Source: Candidatus Binataceae bacterium
Lineage (GTDB): Bacteria; Desulfobacterota; Binatia; Binatales; Binataceae
DNA: 64,000 nucleotides
Assembly (NCBI GenBank): GCA_035650475.1
Contig: DASRHP010000009.1
Span: forward strand, 764,498 to 828,497
Reading direction: 5' to 3'
Within the stretch, counting starts at the first letter, position 1; each line of letters begins with the position of its first letter. Below, one piece after another: positions 53,001 to 62,279 of this stretch. A model generated the notes under the pieces. The model was not told the origin of the DNA and made no database searches. It saw nothing but the letters and a program-made list of their open reading frames with translations. The position numbers were made by a program, and so were the translations under genes.

Positions 53001-54833
53001 ATGGCTGAAATTGACTATTCAATACGCCGCGTTCATCGGTTCACGACTGAGCATTCCACCTTAGCCGCAATATCCGTCGCGTTCGCCGCGTTTGCCGCCG
53101 TTGCCCTGCTGCGACCGGCCACAACGCGGGCGCAAACGCCACAGGCGACTATCGTGCTGAACAGCGCATCGGCGATGACCTTTCAGCACGACGATACCCG
53201 CTGGCAGCTCGATAACAGCGGCGGCCTCGACTGGACGGTCACCGTCACCAAGGCTGCGGTCAACGGCCCTACGATCGACGTGGACGGCTTTATTGCGGTC
53301 ACCAATAGCGGCAAGGGCGGAGCCACGATCGACAACGTCGTGGTCAATCTCCAGAGCCAGTGCCGGGGCGGATGGGCGTCGGCTGCCGCCGACATCGCCG
53401 ACATCATGCACGGCGTGCACGCCGCCTACGCCAATATCGTCGCGGCCGCCTCCAGCGAGGACCCCGCGCTCAACGCGCAGTGCCGTTCGGTTGCAAACTA
53501 CAAGGTGACCCCGCTTACCGGCCAGAGCGCGCTCGAAGGCACCTTCTTTACCTCCGCAGCGTCGGGTCCGCTGCGGGTCAAGGCGAGGGGCAACAGCATT
53601 TTTGCGCAACGGCCGCGATTCAAAGTCCAGCCGACACAGACCGCGCGGCTGTTCTTTACCGCCGGCTTCGATAACACGATCCTCGGCTTTCCCGTCGGTA
53701 CGCCGCTGCGCGCCGAAATTATCGTGAGCTTCAACAACGCCGGCGGCTCCGGCGGCAGTGGCTTCCTCGCCTTCGGCATCGACACCGACGGCGACGAGGG
53801 CCCGGCCACCGGCGTGATCACCACCGACCAGAGCGACGACGACCTGTGGGCGCGCAGCATCGGGTTCCGCCGCCGGGCGCTGCTGGCGGCGCCGATCCAC
53901 GCCAACGCGCGGGTCACTCTGGCAGACCCCGAAGGCAGGCTCAGGATTGTCAGCGGCGGCGGCGCCCTGTCGAATTTCAGCACCGAGATTGGCGGCGGCA
54001 CCGGCAGCGAGCTAATTCGCGGCGGCACGCTTGGCGTCGGCGGGGAAGTCGTGCGCGCGGCGAGTGTGACGCTGACTCCGGCGCCCGACGGAGCCACGCT
54101 CGGCAACTGCGCCTCGCTCCGCGGCGTGCCGCGAACGGTCGCGCTGGCAATCACCGATCCCCTCACCGGTCTGCCGCTGACCCATCAGTTCCCCGTGGGC
54201 ATCCCGGCCTCGCTTGCGGCGTGCAACCTGGCCTCGGTGATGGGCAACGCGCCGCGGTTCGCGCCGGGCTCCTTCTGCACGTACACGCAGCGCGAATGGG
54301 CCGAGCCGCCTGTCGGCGGCAACGCCGGCAGCGTGCTCGCCAATCATTTCGCGGCGCAATTTCCCGACGGCGTCCACGTCGGCGTGAGCGCGGCCACCTG
54401 CGCGGCGGGCGCCTTCGACAACAAGTTCACTTCGCCGGTCCGGATCGGCGATTACCTGGCCCGCAGGGGTACACCGGCGCCGCTTACGGCCTGCCAGACC
54501 AACGCGACTGACGATACCGCGGGCGCGCTCGGCGGCGAGGTGTTGGCGCTCGCGCTCAACGTCGATTTCAACGACGGCGGATTCATCCTCGGCACCGACG
54601 GCACTTCCTTCGGCGACCTGTTGGTATGCGGCACCGGCACCCGCTTCGACGGCAAGAGCGTCGCCCAGGCGCTCAAAATCGCAAATCGGGTGCTGGCCGG
54701 CGGCGCGCTGCCCGCGGGCGCGACGGTGGCGACGGTCAGAGGAGTGGCAGCGGCGCTCAACGGCGCGTTCGACAGTTGCGCCGCACCTTCGTCATGGGCG
54801 GAGCTGCACCTGGCTAAGGGCGGCTGCCCGTGA
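53001..54833 (+). CDS. large exported protein of unknown family
   Basis: A 610-residue protein with an N-terminal signal (STLAAISVAFAAFAAVALLRPATTRA, likely cleavage near residue 45). The mature part is rich in Gly, Thr, Ala and Asp, with many short beta-type strands (GLDWTVTVTKAAVNGPTIDVDGFIAVTNSGKGGATIDNVVV) and several Cys that could form disulfides. FGIDTDGDEGPATG could bind calcium, as inference. It looks like a secreted or surface beta-rich protein. I do not recognise the family. The start follows GGGAAGG by 13 bases. Confidence 0.75.
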   Translation: MAEIDYSIRRVHRFTTEHSTLAAISVAFAAFAAVALLRPATTRAQTPQATIVLNSASAMTFQHDDTRWQLDNSGGLDWTVTVTKAAVNGPTIDVDGFIAVTNSGKGGATIDNVVVNLQSQCRGGWASAAADIADIMHGVHAAYANIVAAASSEDPALNAQCRSVANYKVTPLTGQSALEGTFFTSAASGPLRVKARGNSIFAQRPRFKVQPTQTARLFFTAGFDNTILGFPVGTPLRAEIIVSFNNAGGSGGSGFLAFGIDTDGDEGPATGVITTDQSDDDLWARSIGFRRRALLAAPIHANARVTLADPEGRLRIVSGGGALSNFSTEIGGGTGSELIRGGTLGVGGEVVRAASVTLTPAPDGATLGNCASLRGVPRTVALAITDPLTGLPLTHQFPVGIPASLAACNLASVMGNAPRFAPGSFCTYTQREWAEPPVGGNAGSVLANHFAAQFPDGVHVGVSAATCAAGAFDNKFTSPVRIGDYLARRGTPAPLTACQTNATDDTAGALGGEVLALALNVDFNDGGFILGTDGTSFGDLLVCGTGTRFDGKSVAQALKIANRVLAGGALPAGATVATVRGVAAALNGAFDSCAAPSSWAELHLAKGGCP

Positions 54834-54853
54834 TTCGTGATAGCCGCCTGCGC

Positions 54854-56404
54854 CTATGCGCGAAGGAAAACTTGTTCGGTGAAGCAGCCATGGAAGCCGA
54901 AGGGCACGTGATGCCTGAGCTGGACGACGGCGAGCGGCTTCGCCGCGACGTCGCGCGCGTCGAGGATCACGACCTTGGTGCGCCGGGTGCTCGAGTCGAA
55001 GACCAGCGTGACCAGGTATCCTTCGTCCTCTGCGCGGCCCTCGGGCGCAGGGATAAAGACCGGCTCTCCCACGTATCCGTCGGGCGAGAAGTCATGCGCG
55101 TGTGATTTTCCGGTTTCGAGATCGATTTTCGTTACGAGCTGCTGAAGCCCCGACGCCCTCTTCGGACTCGTTACGACATAGGCATAGCGGTAGTGCGAGC
55201 CGACACGGCGCGGGCTCATCCGGGGAAACTCGACCTTGTCTCCGACGTCGATATCTCTGCTTTCAACTTTGCCCGAGCCGGGATCAATAGCCAGTCGAGT
55301 GAAAGTCGACATCCCTTCGCTCGGCCAGTCGGTGCGCCAGAAGTTCCGCAGCGCATCGCCGATCGCGCCGTAGTCCGGGTAGCGGGCGACGTCGACGAGG
55401 ATCAAACCTTCGTCCTCGTAGGCGTTGGCAAAATGGAACTGAAAGAACGGCGCGGTTTCGATCCATACCGGCGCGGCGCCGCGGTCCCGGCGCACGATCA
55501 GGATCCGCGTCGGCTGGCTGCCGTCCCACGCGAGCGCGCCGTCGTAGCTGTCGAAGCCTAGAATCATCCGGTACAGATGCAGCCTGATCGGTCCGATGCA
55601 GAAGACCATGAAACGGTCGGTGATCACGAAATCGTGATTCATCACCGGGTAGGGCAGATCGATCGCTGGATACGCGTCGAGTGCGCCCGCCGGATCGATC
55701 CGATACGGCCGCAACACACTCACGCGGCCATAGTCGATTCCGAAATTGAACAGTTCGCCGCTGCGCGGGTCGATTTTGGGATGAGCGGAGAAGGTGCCGA
55801 CGCGGCCGCCAAAATCGGCGAGCCCGACCGTGCCCAGATCGGCCGGCGAGAGCTCGGTCGGCGCTCCTCCCTCCCATAGCGCGAGCAGTTTGCGGTGATG
55901 GTAGACGACCGAGGTGTTCGCGACGTTTTGCGGCGCGCGCAGGGCGTTGGCGATAACGCCGCCGGCGCGCATTTTGCCGAAGCCGCGGTAGAGCACGCGG
56001 CCGGCGGCGGTTTCATCGACGTAGTTGCGCGTGCGGACGTAGCGGTTACGGAAATGGATCCGCCCCTCGCGGAACGTGATCGCCGAAATCATCCCGTCGC
56101 CGTCGAACCAGTGCGGAAACCAGTGGCCGGCAAGGTCGTTGCGCGCCGGCCCATTGCGCAACAGCGTCCCGCTAAGCCCAGGCGGAACGGTTCCTTCGAC
56201 CTCTTCGACCCAGTAGTCGTTCTCTGACTGGGCAGCCGCGAAACCGGCGCTCCACGGATGGCCGCCCTCGGGTGCGGGACGAGGCATCTCGGGCTTTTCT
56301 GCCGTCACGGTCGAGCACCCGGTGCCATACAGCGCCCCCGGAAGGGCGATCGCTCCGGCGGCGCCGGCGACAACGAATTCGCGGCGGGTGAGAGGCGCAG
56401 ACAC
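54854..56404 (-). CDS. carotenoid cleavage oxygenase (RPE65/CCD family), Tat-exported
   Basis: A 516-residue non-haem iron dioxygenase. Four His ligands are placed as expected for the seven-bladed propeller: FSAHPKID, VMNHDFVITD, FFQFHFANAYEDEG and VPFGFHGCF; NGPARNDLAGHWFPHWFDGDGMI near the N-terminus is the family entry motif. The N-terminus LTRREFVVAGAAGAIALPG is a Tat signal (RREF), so the folded enzyme is exported; a Cys in GTGCS could make it a lipoprotein, though the lipobox is atypical. The start is GTG at 56404. Substrate could be a carotenoid or a stilbene-like compound. Confidence 0.9.
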   Translation of the reverse strand: MSAPLTRREFVVAGAAGAIALPGALYGTGCSTVTAEKPEMPRPAPEGGHPWSAGFAAAQSENDYWVEEVEGTVPPGLSGTLLRNGPARNDLAGHWFPHWFDGDGMISAITFREGRIHFRNRYVRTRNYVDETAAGRVLYRGFGKMRAGGVIANALRAPQNVANTSVVYHHRKLLALWEGGAPTELSPADLGTVGLADFGGRVGTFSAHPKIDPRSGELFNFGIDYGRVSVLRPYRIDPAGALDAYPAIDLPYPVMNHDFVITDRFMVFCIGPIRLHLYRMILGFDSYDGALAWDGSQPTRILIVRRDRGAAPVWIETAPFFQFHFANAYEDEGLILVDVARYPDYGAIGDALRNFWRTDWPSEGMSTFTRLAIDPGSGKVESRDIDVGDKVEFPRMSPRRVGSHYRYAYVVTSPKRASGLQQLVTKIDLETGKSHAHDFSPDGYVGEPVFIPAPEGRAEDEGYLVTLVFDSSTRRTKVVILDARDVAAKPLAVVQLRHHVPFGFHGCFTEQVFLRA

Positions 56405-56433
56405 ATCGACAGGCTACAGATTCGAGTAATTTG

Positions 56434-56455
56434 ATGTCAAGAAGCGATTTGACAT
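56434..56455. promoter_or_regulatory. inverted repeat ATGTCAA-N8-TTGACAT with promoter-like -35
   Basis: Seven-base arms around an 8-base spacer lie between the divergent carotenoid oxygenase and MetE-like genes. On the minus strand TTGACA is followed 18 bases later by TAGCCT, ending a few bases before the GTG of the oxygenase, which would give a nearly leaderless transcript. A repressor bound to the repeat would block that promoter. Candidate only. Confidence 0.4.
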
Positions 56456-56596
56456 GACTATGAGCGTCCAGGCGCGCTGAAACTGGAAATATCTCCGCTC
56501 GAGCCGCCGCTGGCCTCGCGTGCGGTCCGGCGCTAAAAGCTTGGAAGAATTCGCCGCCGCGTCCCGTGCGGCGCGCCGTGATCGGGAGATCCGTCG

Positions 56597-57763
56597 ATGC
56601 TTAACGCGACCAAGGACCTGAAGCTGGCGACCGCGATGGTGGGTTCGTTTCCGCGCCCGTCGTGGTTCACCGAGAGCCTGCGCGGGCGGCCGTTCAAGGT
56701 CGCGATGGGCGATTCGCTCTACCGCGAGCAGTATCTCGACACCGTCGCCTGCTACATCAACGAGCAGGAGCGCGCCGGGCTCGACATTCTGACCGACGGC
56801 GACGCCCGCTTCGACCTCGAAGTCGGCGGCCGTTCGTGGTTCTTCTACGTCATCGAGCGCCTCGGCGGAGTCTCCGGCTTCCGCGACAGCTCGCACTTCC
56901 TGGAGTACGCCGACATCCGTCCCGGCCACATCCTCTACGAGGTCCAGGAGGCGTACCATCCGCCGGCGGTGACGGGAAAGATCACGCGCGGGCCGCTGCA
57001 TTACGCGGCGATCTGGAAGAGCGCGCAGAAGATGACGCGCAAGCCGGTCAAGTTCGGCGGCATCAGCGCCACCTGCCTGCCGATGATGCTGTGGAACGAG
57101 TTCTACCGCGACGATCACGAAATGGTGATGGATCTGGCGGCGGCGCTCAACGAGGAGCTGCGCGAGCTGGCGGCCGCCGGATGCCCGCTAATCCAGATCG
57201 AAGAGCCGCCGCATCATTTCGCCTGCTGCACCACGCCGCCGGCGAGCGACAAGGAGCTCGAGTTTTTCACCCGCGCCTTCAACCGCGAAGTCGAGGGCGT
57301 CAACACCGAGGTCTGGGCGCATACCTGCTGGGGCAATCCCAACCAGCAGAGCTTCTACTGGGAGCGGCCGAGCTACGAGCGCTCGCTGCCCCACCTGCTC
57401 GCGCTCGACGCCGACGTGCTGACGCTGGAGTGCGCGAGCAACCAGGGACGCGACCTGCCGCTGCTGAAGCATCATCGGACCAGCAAGAAAATCGCGATCG
57501 GCGTGATCAACCATACGGTCACGACGGTCGAGCCGCCGCAGATGATCGCGGACCTTATCCGCAAGGCGTTGGAATACGTGCCGCCGGAGCGCCTGATCGT
57601 CACCGCCGACTGCGGCTTCGGACGCGAAGGGCTCTCGCGGCGGATTGCGTTCTACAAGTGCGTGGCGCTGGTACAGGGGACGAACATCGTGCGGCGCGAG
57701 CTCGGCCTGCCCGAGGCCGAAATCCGCGCCGCCGACCCGCGGTTTGCGTTCCGCCAGGCGTAG
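56597..57763 (+). CDS. MetE C-terminal-domain-like methyltransferase (core-MetE type)
   Basis: A 388-residue single-domain relative of the catalytic C-terminal half of cobalamin-independent methionine synthase. It starts LATAMVGSFPRPSWF; QIEEPPHHF, VWAHTCWGN (His, Cys), LTLECAS (Glu, Cys) and VTADCGFGRE (Cys) supply the zinc site that activates a thiol. The N-terminal MetE half is absent. Such stand-alone proteins include core methionine synthases and epoxyalkane:CoM transferase, so the thiol acceptor is open. GGGAG lies 8 bases before the ATG. No other methionine gene is adjacent. Confidence 0.85.
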   Translation: MLNATKDLKLATAMVGSFPRPSWFTESLRGRPFKVAMGDSLYREQYLDTVACYINEQERAGLDILTDGDARFDLEVGGRSWFFYVIERLGGVSGFRDSSHFLEYADIRPGHILYEVQEAYHPPAVTGKITRGPLHYAAIWKSAQKMTRKPVKFGGISATCLPMMLWNEFYRDDHEMVMDLAAALNEELRELAAAGCPLIQIEEPPHHFACCTTPPASDKELEFFTRAFNREVEGVNTEVWAHTCWGNPNQQSFYWERPSYERSLPHLLALDADVLTLECASNQGRDLPLLKHHRTSKKIAIGVINHTVTTVEPPQMIADLIRKALEYVPPERLIVTADCGFGREGLSRRIAFYKCVALVQGTNIVRRELGLPEAEIRAADPRFAFRQA

Positions 57764-57830
57764 CGTGGCGCGCGCGTGAGAATCCGCACCGCGCGCACCA
57801 TTAGCCATCCGCGCGTGATGCGCACGGTTG

Positions 57831-57887
57831 CGGGCGCCTGAGCGCCCGGCGCGTCGGCGCGGCGGACCGGCCGACTGTGCCGGCCGG
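57831..57887 (+). terminator. two GC hairpins after the MetE-like gene
   Basis: CGGGCGC-CTGA-GCGCCCG (57831-57848) and CCGGCCG-N7-CGGCCGG (57867-57887) are perfect stems about 70-120 bases after the stop codon. Neither has a T run, so a role in termination or mRNA stability is only possible. Confidence 0.35.
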
Positions 57888-57942
57888 CAAGATTGTTCAG
57901 GCGCGCGGAATAACTCGCTGAGTAGTCCGCTGAATCCGATTT

Positions 57943-58581
57943 ATGGAAAGGATTTTCCTCGATAGGCGATATCGACGGAAGCGGCGTCCACACAAACGTG
58001 CGATTAGGTGGTGTAAAGATCATCTGCGCGCGCTTGCTATCACCGGCGGATTCCTGGTCGCCCTCGTTGCTTGTCTCCGGTACTTCGCCAGCGGAGCCGT
58101 TCTTTCCATGGGGGTCGTAAGCTTCGCCGGCATTGCCGGGTCTGTCCCGAAAAAACAAGTGGCCGTGGCGTTCCAAATAGAGAACAGCGGCCGCAGTCCG
58201 GCCCTTATCTCGGAGATGAACGCATCGATCAAGCTGCTGTGGTACGGCGATTTGCCGAACAAGCCCGAGTACGCGGTTGAGCCTGAAACCACGGAGCGCC
58301 CGCGCTACCGGCCGGTCATGGCGGGGGAGAGCCGCCGCGTGGTTCTTCTTCTGACCTTCGCCGGCGGAATGGGCGTCATCGACGAGCAACTGATCAAGCT
58401 CCTCAAAGGCGGCGTGGCGCGGCTGTACGTTTACGGCTTCGTCGTTTACCGCAACGGTCTGTTGCTCGCACCGTTGACCTACGTGACCGGCTTCTGCGCT
58501 CGCTATAATCCGCAGACGGACATCTTCGACGACTGCGAAAACCCCGCCTACGAGTACAGGTACGCCACGGCAAGTAAATGA
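57943..58581 (+). CDS. single-pass membrane protein, hypothetical
   Basis: A 212-residue protein with a strongly basic N-terminus (RRYRRKRRPHKR), one transmembrane helix (LAITGGFLVALVACLRYFASGAVL) and a periplasmic domain of about 150 residues predicted to be beta-rich (QVAVAFQIENSGRSPALISEM, RRVVLLLTFAGG, ARLYVYGFVVYRN), which recalls immunoglobulin-like folds. Two Cys near the end (FCARY, DDCEN) could pair. No Shine-Dalgarno is visible. It marks the left border of the accessory region. Family not recognised. Confidence 0.6.
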   Translation: MERIFLDRRYRRKRRPHKRAIRWCKDHLRALAITGGFLVALVACLRYFASGAVLSMGVVSFAGIAGSVPKKQVAVAFQIENSGRSPALISEMNASIKLLWYGDLPNKPEYAVEPETTERPRYRPVMAGESRRVVLLLTFAGGMGVIDEQLIKLLKGGVARLYVYGFVVYRNGLLLAPLTYVTGFCARYNPQTDIFDDCENPAYEYRYATASK

Positions 58582-58751
58582 GACTCGATTCCCCGGTGGA
58601 CAAGGTCCGCGGCGCTGCCGCGCTCGTCGCTGCCGCGCTGACGTCCCGGTGGCGTCTGCGCATTGTCGGATCGTCGACGACGCCGGGATTCTGATGGTGA
58701 GCCGTCCCGGACACTACAAGAGGTATACGACAGCTAGAGTCGCGGGCCCGA

Positions 58752-58865
58752 CCTGCTCGCGCAGCACCCCGATGATCTTCTCCCCGCTGAAGCGGCTCCC
58801 TTTCATCGCCCGTCTCCTTATTCAGGCGACGGACTCTACCTCAAATCGGCAGTTTTCGGGGAGCA
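58752..58865 (-). mobile_element. truncated end of an IS3-family (IS407-group) element
   Basis: Read on the minus strand from 58865, the sequence matches the left end of the intact element at 61092: TGCTCCCCGAAAACTGCCG, the same leader up to the ATG at 58806, and the first codons of orfA (MKGSRFSGEKIIGVLREQ). Homology stops near 58752, where the frame leaves orfA. This is a remnant of about 114 bases of a related but not identical copy. Bases 58582-59026 hold nothing else that I can identify. Confidence 0.85.
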
Positions 58866-59026
58866 CGCCACCTCAAGATTCCTATCGCCGACCGGAGTCG
58901 ATCGGAGAACTTCGATGCCTCATCAAGGGGCCAATTACGGTTAAAGACTAGGGTGCATTAAGACAGGTGCGCTCAATCGGTACCCGATCATCGGTGCAAT
59001 ATTGATCTGATCGTCATCGCGACGGG

Positions 59027-59695
59027 TCAGGACCTCCAAAATTTCTCCTCTTGGCTTTCGTTAGCCTTCGGAGCTGCACGCTTTTGCGCGAAACGGGCGA
59101 CAGGGAGATGCCAGCCACGCAGCATCGCCATCAGGCGTAGCGCGAAGCAGGCCGCCGCACCTGCGAGCATCATAGGAGCAGGCGGTAGATGCAGAGCGTA
59201 ACCCACGACGACCGTTGCGGCGCCGGCAAGCGCCGCGACTGCATAAATATCTTCCCGCAAAACCACAGGAATTCGCATTGCGAGCACGTCTCGCATCATG
59301 CCGCCGCCGATCCCAGTCAGCATTCCGAGCAACGCGGCCATCACCGGGTTGAGCCGGTAGGTTACGGCTTTTTGGGTACCGGTCACGGCAAAAAGTGCGA
59401 GACCCGCCGCGTCGAAGACGAGCACCGGGCTACGCATGCGATCGACGAGCGGATACCAAAAAAACGTTATTAACCCGGCAAGTGCGGAGACTCCGAGATA
59501 ACGCCAATCCGCTATCGCCGCCGGCGGCAGCGAGCCGATCATCAGGTCGCGAGTGATGCCGCCGGCGTTGCCCGTCGCGAATGACAGGACCAATACGCCG
59601 AAGAGGTCCATTTCGCCCTGCACTCCAACTGCCGCGCCACTTATCGCGAAGACGAACGTGCCAACAAGATCGAGCACCAGCAGGAGCACACGCAT
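59027..59695 (-). CDS. TRIC/UPF0126-family membrane protein
   Basis: A 222-residue protein with seven hydrophobic segments and the two-fold repeat of the UPF0126 (trimeric intracellular cation channel-like) family: FAISGAAVGVQGEMDLFGVLVLSFATGNAGGITRDLMIG in the first half and FAVTGTQKAVTYRLNPVMAALLGMLTGIGGGMMRDVLA in the second; GG-x-x-RD is the conserved turn. It probably forms an inner-membrane cation channel. The ATG at 59695 has AGAGGT 6 bases upstream; the longer open frame lacks support. It lies between two IS3-family sequences. Confidence 0.88.
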   Translation of the reverse strand: MRVLLLVLDLVGTFVFAISGAAVGVQGEMDLFGVLVLSFATGNAGGITRDLMIGSLPPAAIADWRYLGVSALAGLITFFWYPLVDRMRSPVLVFDAAGLALFAVTGTQKAVTYRLNPVMAALLGMLTGIGGGMMRDVLAMRIPVVLREDIYAVAALAGAATVVVGYALHLPPAPMMLAGAAACFALRLMAMLRGWHLPVARFAQKRAAPKANESQEEKFWRS

Positions 59696-59868
59696 CGCGA
59701 CACCTCTCGGTTTAAGTGTAACGAGGGCGAGCTCTAGATAATCGCTGAAGCTATCGAATGTCTGGTGTTCCCGCCCTGCTAACACCAACTGCTGCCTTCC
59801 TCCGATTTGCTCTTTGCAGATACCGTAAGAGGATACATCCATTTTCTTAATAGGAGACCAATACTTCA

Positions 59869-61087
59869 TTAAGGCGCGAGCCATGCAAGGGCCGCAACGG
59901 CGAATGCCATCACGCCCATCTCCAGTGTGGGATGGAGCACCGGCGCGAATTGTGGATTATGGTTCGTTGGGAGGTCATTGAGTCTACCCGCCTGCTCGGC
60001 TTGCCTGTAGGTGTCGGCGTCAGTGCCACCAACAAACCAAAATACCGAGGGCACGTGCCACTCCGCTCCAAAACATCCGAAGTCCTCGCTTGCCGTCGTC
60101 GGTTTCGTTTCGCGCACGCGATCATCAGAAAACTGCCGACGAAACGCACTTACCACGCGCTTGGTCGCTTCCGGATCATTCTTCACGAGAGAGTAGCGGT
60201 CCAGTAGCGTAATCTCCGGAGACTTGAGGGCGCCGGACGCCGCCGCTTCGGCCTTGACAATGCGTTCAATCGCCGCGAGTACGTGTTGACGGACACCTCG
60301 TCATAGGAGCGCACGTTCAACTTGATAATCGCGCCATCGGGAATGACGTTTTCCTTCTCACCAGCCTGGAGCGAACCAATTGTGAGAACCGCGGCTTCGG
60401 TTGGCGCGACCTCGCGGGAAACGATGGTTTGCAGGCGCAGAACTGTTGCCGCCGCCATAACGACCGGATCGATGCTGGCCTGCGGCATGGAGCCATGCGC
60501 ACCGCGGCCGAACATCCGGATTTGCAGGCTATCGGCGGCCGAGGTGATTATGCCTGCGCGGGTGCTGAGTGTACCAGCCGGCTCGGCCATGACATGCTGA
60601 CCCAGAACGACGTCGGGTTTCGAAAAGCGAGCGAACAGCCCGTCATCTATCATTGCCTGAGCGCCCTGCGCCACCTCCTCTCCTGGTTGGAAGACCGCCA
60701 TCAGTGTTCCCTGCCACTTACCGCGGTCTTTAGCCAGGAGCGCGCTGGCGCCAGCCAACCAAGCCACATGCATATCATGACCGCAGGCATGCGCCACGGG
60801 CACGGTCTCGCCCGCGCTGTCGATGGCGGTAACCGTGCTTGCGTAAGCCAGTCCAGTCGCCTCCTTGACTGGTAAGGCATCCATATCGGCGCGCAGCATT
60901 ACCGTCGGTCCAGGGCCATTGCGCAACAGGCCAACGACGCCTGTTTTGCCGATTCCCGCGGTCACGTCATATCCGGCGGCGCGCAGTCGGTCCGCCGCCA
61001 GCCGGGCGGTTCGCGTCTCCTGCATTGACAGTTCCGGACGCGCGTGCAAATCGGTGTAAAATTTTTCCAGCTCCGGGAGAAGCTCAT
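59869..61087 (-). pseudogene. M20D amidohydrolase (hippurate hydrolase-like), frameshifted and 5'-truncated
   Basis: The conserved parts LRADMDALPVKEATG, VAHACGHDMHVAWLAGAS, VFQPGEEVAQGAQAMIDDG and GRGAHGSMPQASIDP identify an amidohydrolase acting on N-acyl amino acids or IAA conjugates. Near 60295 the frame shifts: after SYDEV the family sequence continues in another frame (VRQHVLAAIERIVKAEAAASG ... LLDRYSLVKNDPEATKRVV) to the end at 59869, explained by loss of one base. The 5' end is cut at GHELLPELEKFYTDL by the IS element starting at 61092, removing the start codon. The product cannot be made as one chain. Confidence 0.85.
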
Positions 61088-61151
61088 GGCCTGCCCCCCG
61101 AAAACTCCGCCAAATTGAGGTAGAGTCCGTCGCCTGAAAAGGAGACGGGCC

Positions 61152-61418
61152 ATGAAGGGAACTCGCTTCAGCGAGGAGCAGATCATCGGGGTGCTGCGCG
61201 AGCAGGAGGCCGGCGCGAAGACTGAGGAGGTGTGCCGGCGCCACGGCATCTCGACCGCCACTTTTTACAAGTGGAAGTCGAAGTACGGCGGCCTGGAGGT
61301 CTCGGACGCGAAGCGGCTCAGGGCGCTGGAGGATGAGAACCGGCGACTAAAGCGGCTGCTGGCCGATTCGCTGCTCGACAACGCGGCACTCAAGGACCTG
61401 CTCGGAAAAAACGTCTGA
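61152..61418 (+). CDS. IS3-family transposase OrfA
   Basis: An 88-residue protein with the HTH_Tnp_1 domain (RFSEEQIIGVLREQEAGAKTEEVCRRHGISTATFYKWKSKYGG) and a leucine-zipper helix (RLRALEDENRRLKRLLADSLLDNAALKDLL), typical for IS407-group OrfA. AAGGAG precedes the ATG by about 8 bases. Its last codons overlap the A6 slippage site that would lead into orfB in the -1 frame. Confidence 0.95.
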   Translation: MKGTRFSEEQIIGVLREQEAGAKTEEVCRRHGISTATFYKWKSKYGGLEVSDAKRLRALEDENRRLKRLLADSLLDNAALKDLLGKNV

Positions 61419-61441
61419 AGCCTGCGGCGCGGCGAGAAGCA

Positions 61442-62279
61442 GTGATCCGGGTGATGGAGCGTCACGGGCTGAGTCAACGGCGGGCGTGCGAGCTGGTCGG
61501 AGTGGATCGTTCGACCATGCGCTACCGATGCAAACGGCAGGAAGACACGGCAATAAGGGAACGACTGCGCGAGCTGGCTGCGGAACGCCGGAGGTTTGGG
61601 TATCGGCGCTTAGGCTGGATGCTCGCCCGCGAAGGTCACACCATCAATCGCAAGAAGCTGTACCGGATCTATCGCGAGGAGCGGCTCATGGTGCCGGCGG
61701 CGAGGGCGCAAGAGGGCATTAGGGACATGAACACCGATGATGTTGCCGAACAGGATCAACCAGCGGTGGTCGTTGGACTTCGTCTCGGACACGCTCAGCG
61801 ACGGCCGGCGCTTCCGCATCCTGTGCGTCGTCGACGACTACAGTCGCGAATGCCTGGCCACGGTAGTCGACACCTCACTGGGCGGCGTGCGCGTGGTGCG
61901 TGAGCTGGAGCGCCTGGTGGACGAGCGAGCGCTACCGGAGACGGTGGTCAGCGACAACGGAACGAAACTGACTAGTGGTGCGGTGCTGCGCTGGGCGACC
62001 AGGCGGGTGGCGTGGCACTACATCGAACCGGGCAAGCCGGTGCAGAACGCCTTCATCGAATCGTTCAACGGCAAGCTGCGCGACGAGTGCCTGAACGAGC
62101 ACGTGTTCTCGGCCTTGGCGGAAGCGCGGACGATCATCGAGGCCTGGCGACAGGACTACAACCAACTGCGGCCACACTCGAGTCTCGGCGCGATGACGCC
62201 GAGCGAGTTCGCGGCGCTTAAACGGGAGCAACCGATACCGCCCGAGCAGGGCGGATTAACCGGCGGACTCTACTTATGA
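61442..62279 (+). pseudogene. IS3-family transposase OrfB, inactivated
   Basis: The N-terminal helical part (MERHGLSQRRACELVGVDRSTMRYR, RFGYRRLGWMLAREGH) lies in one frame and the DDE domain ([57 protein letters not shown]) in another. The frame changes near 61694 (GTGCCGG, two bases short of the expected GTGCGCCGG). In the new frame a TGA at 61728-61730 replaces the expected Arg codon. Two lesions make a full transposase unlikely. The DDE residues themselves are intact. Confidence 0.9.

Noticed and set aside
58403..58714. Minus-strand Arg/Ser-rich frame after the hypothetical membrane protein
   Set aside because: Low-complexity translation typical of shadow frames in GC-rich DNA.
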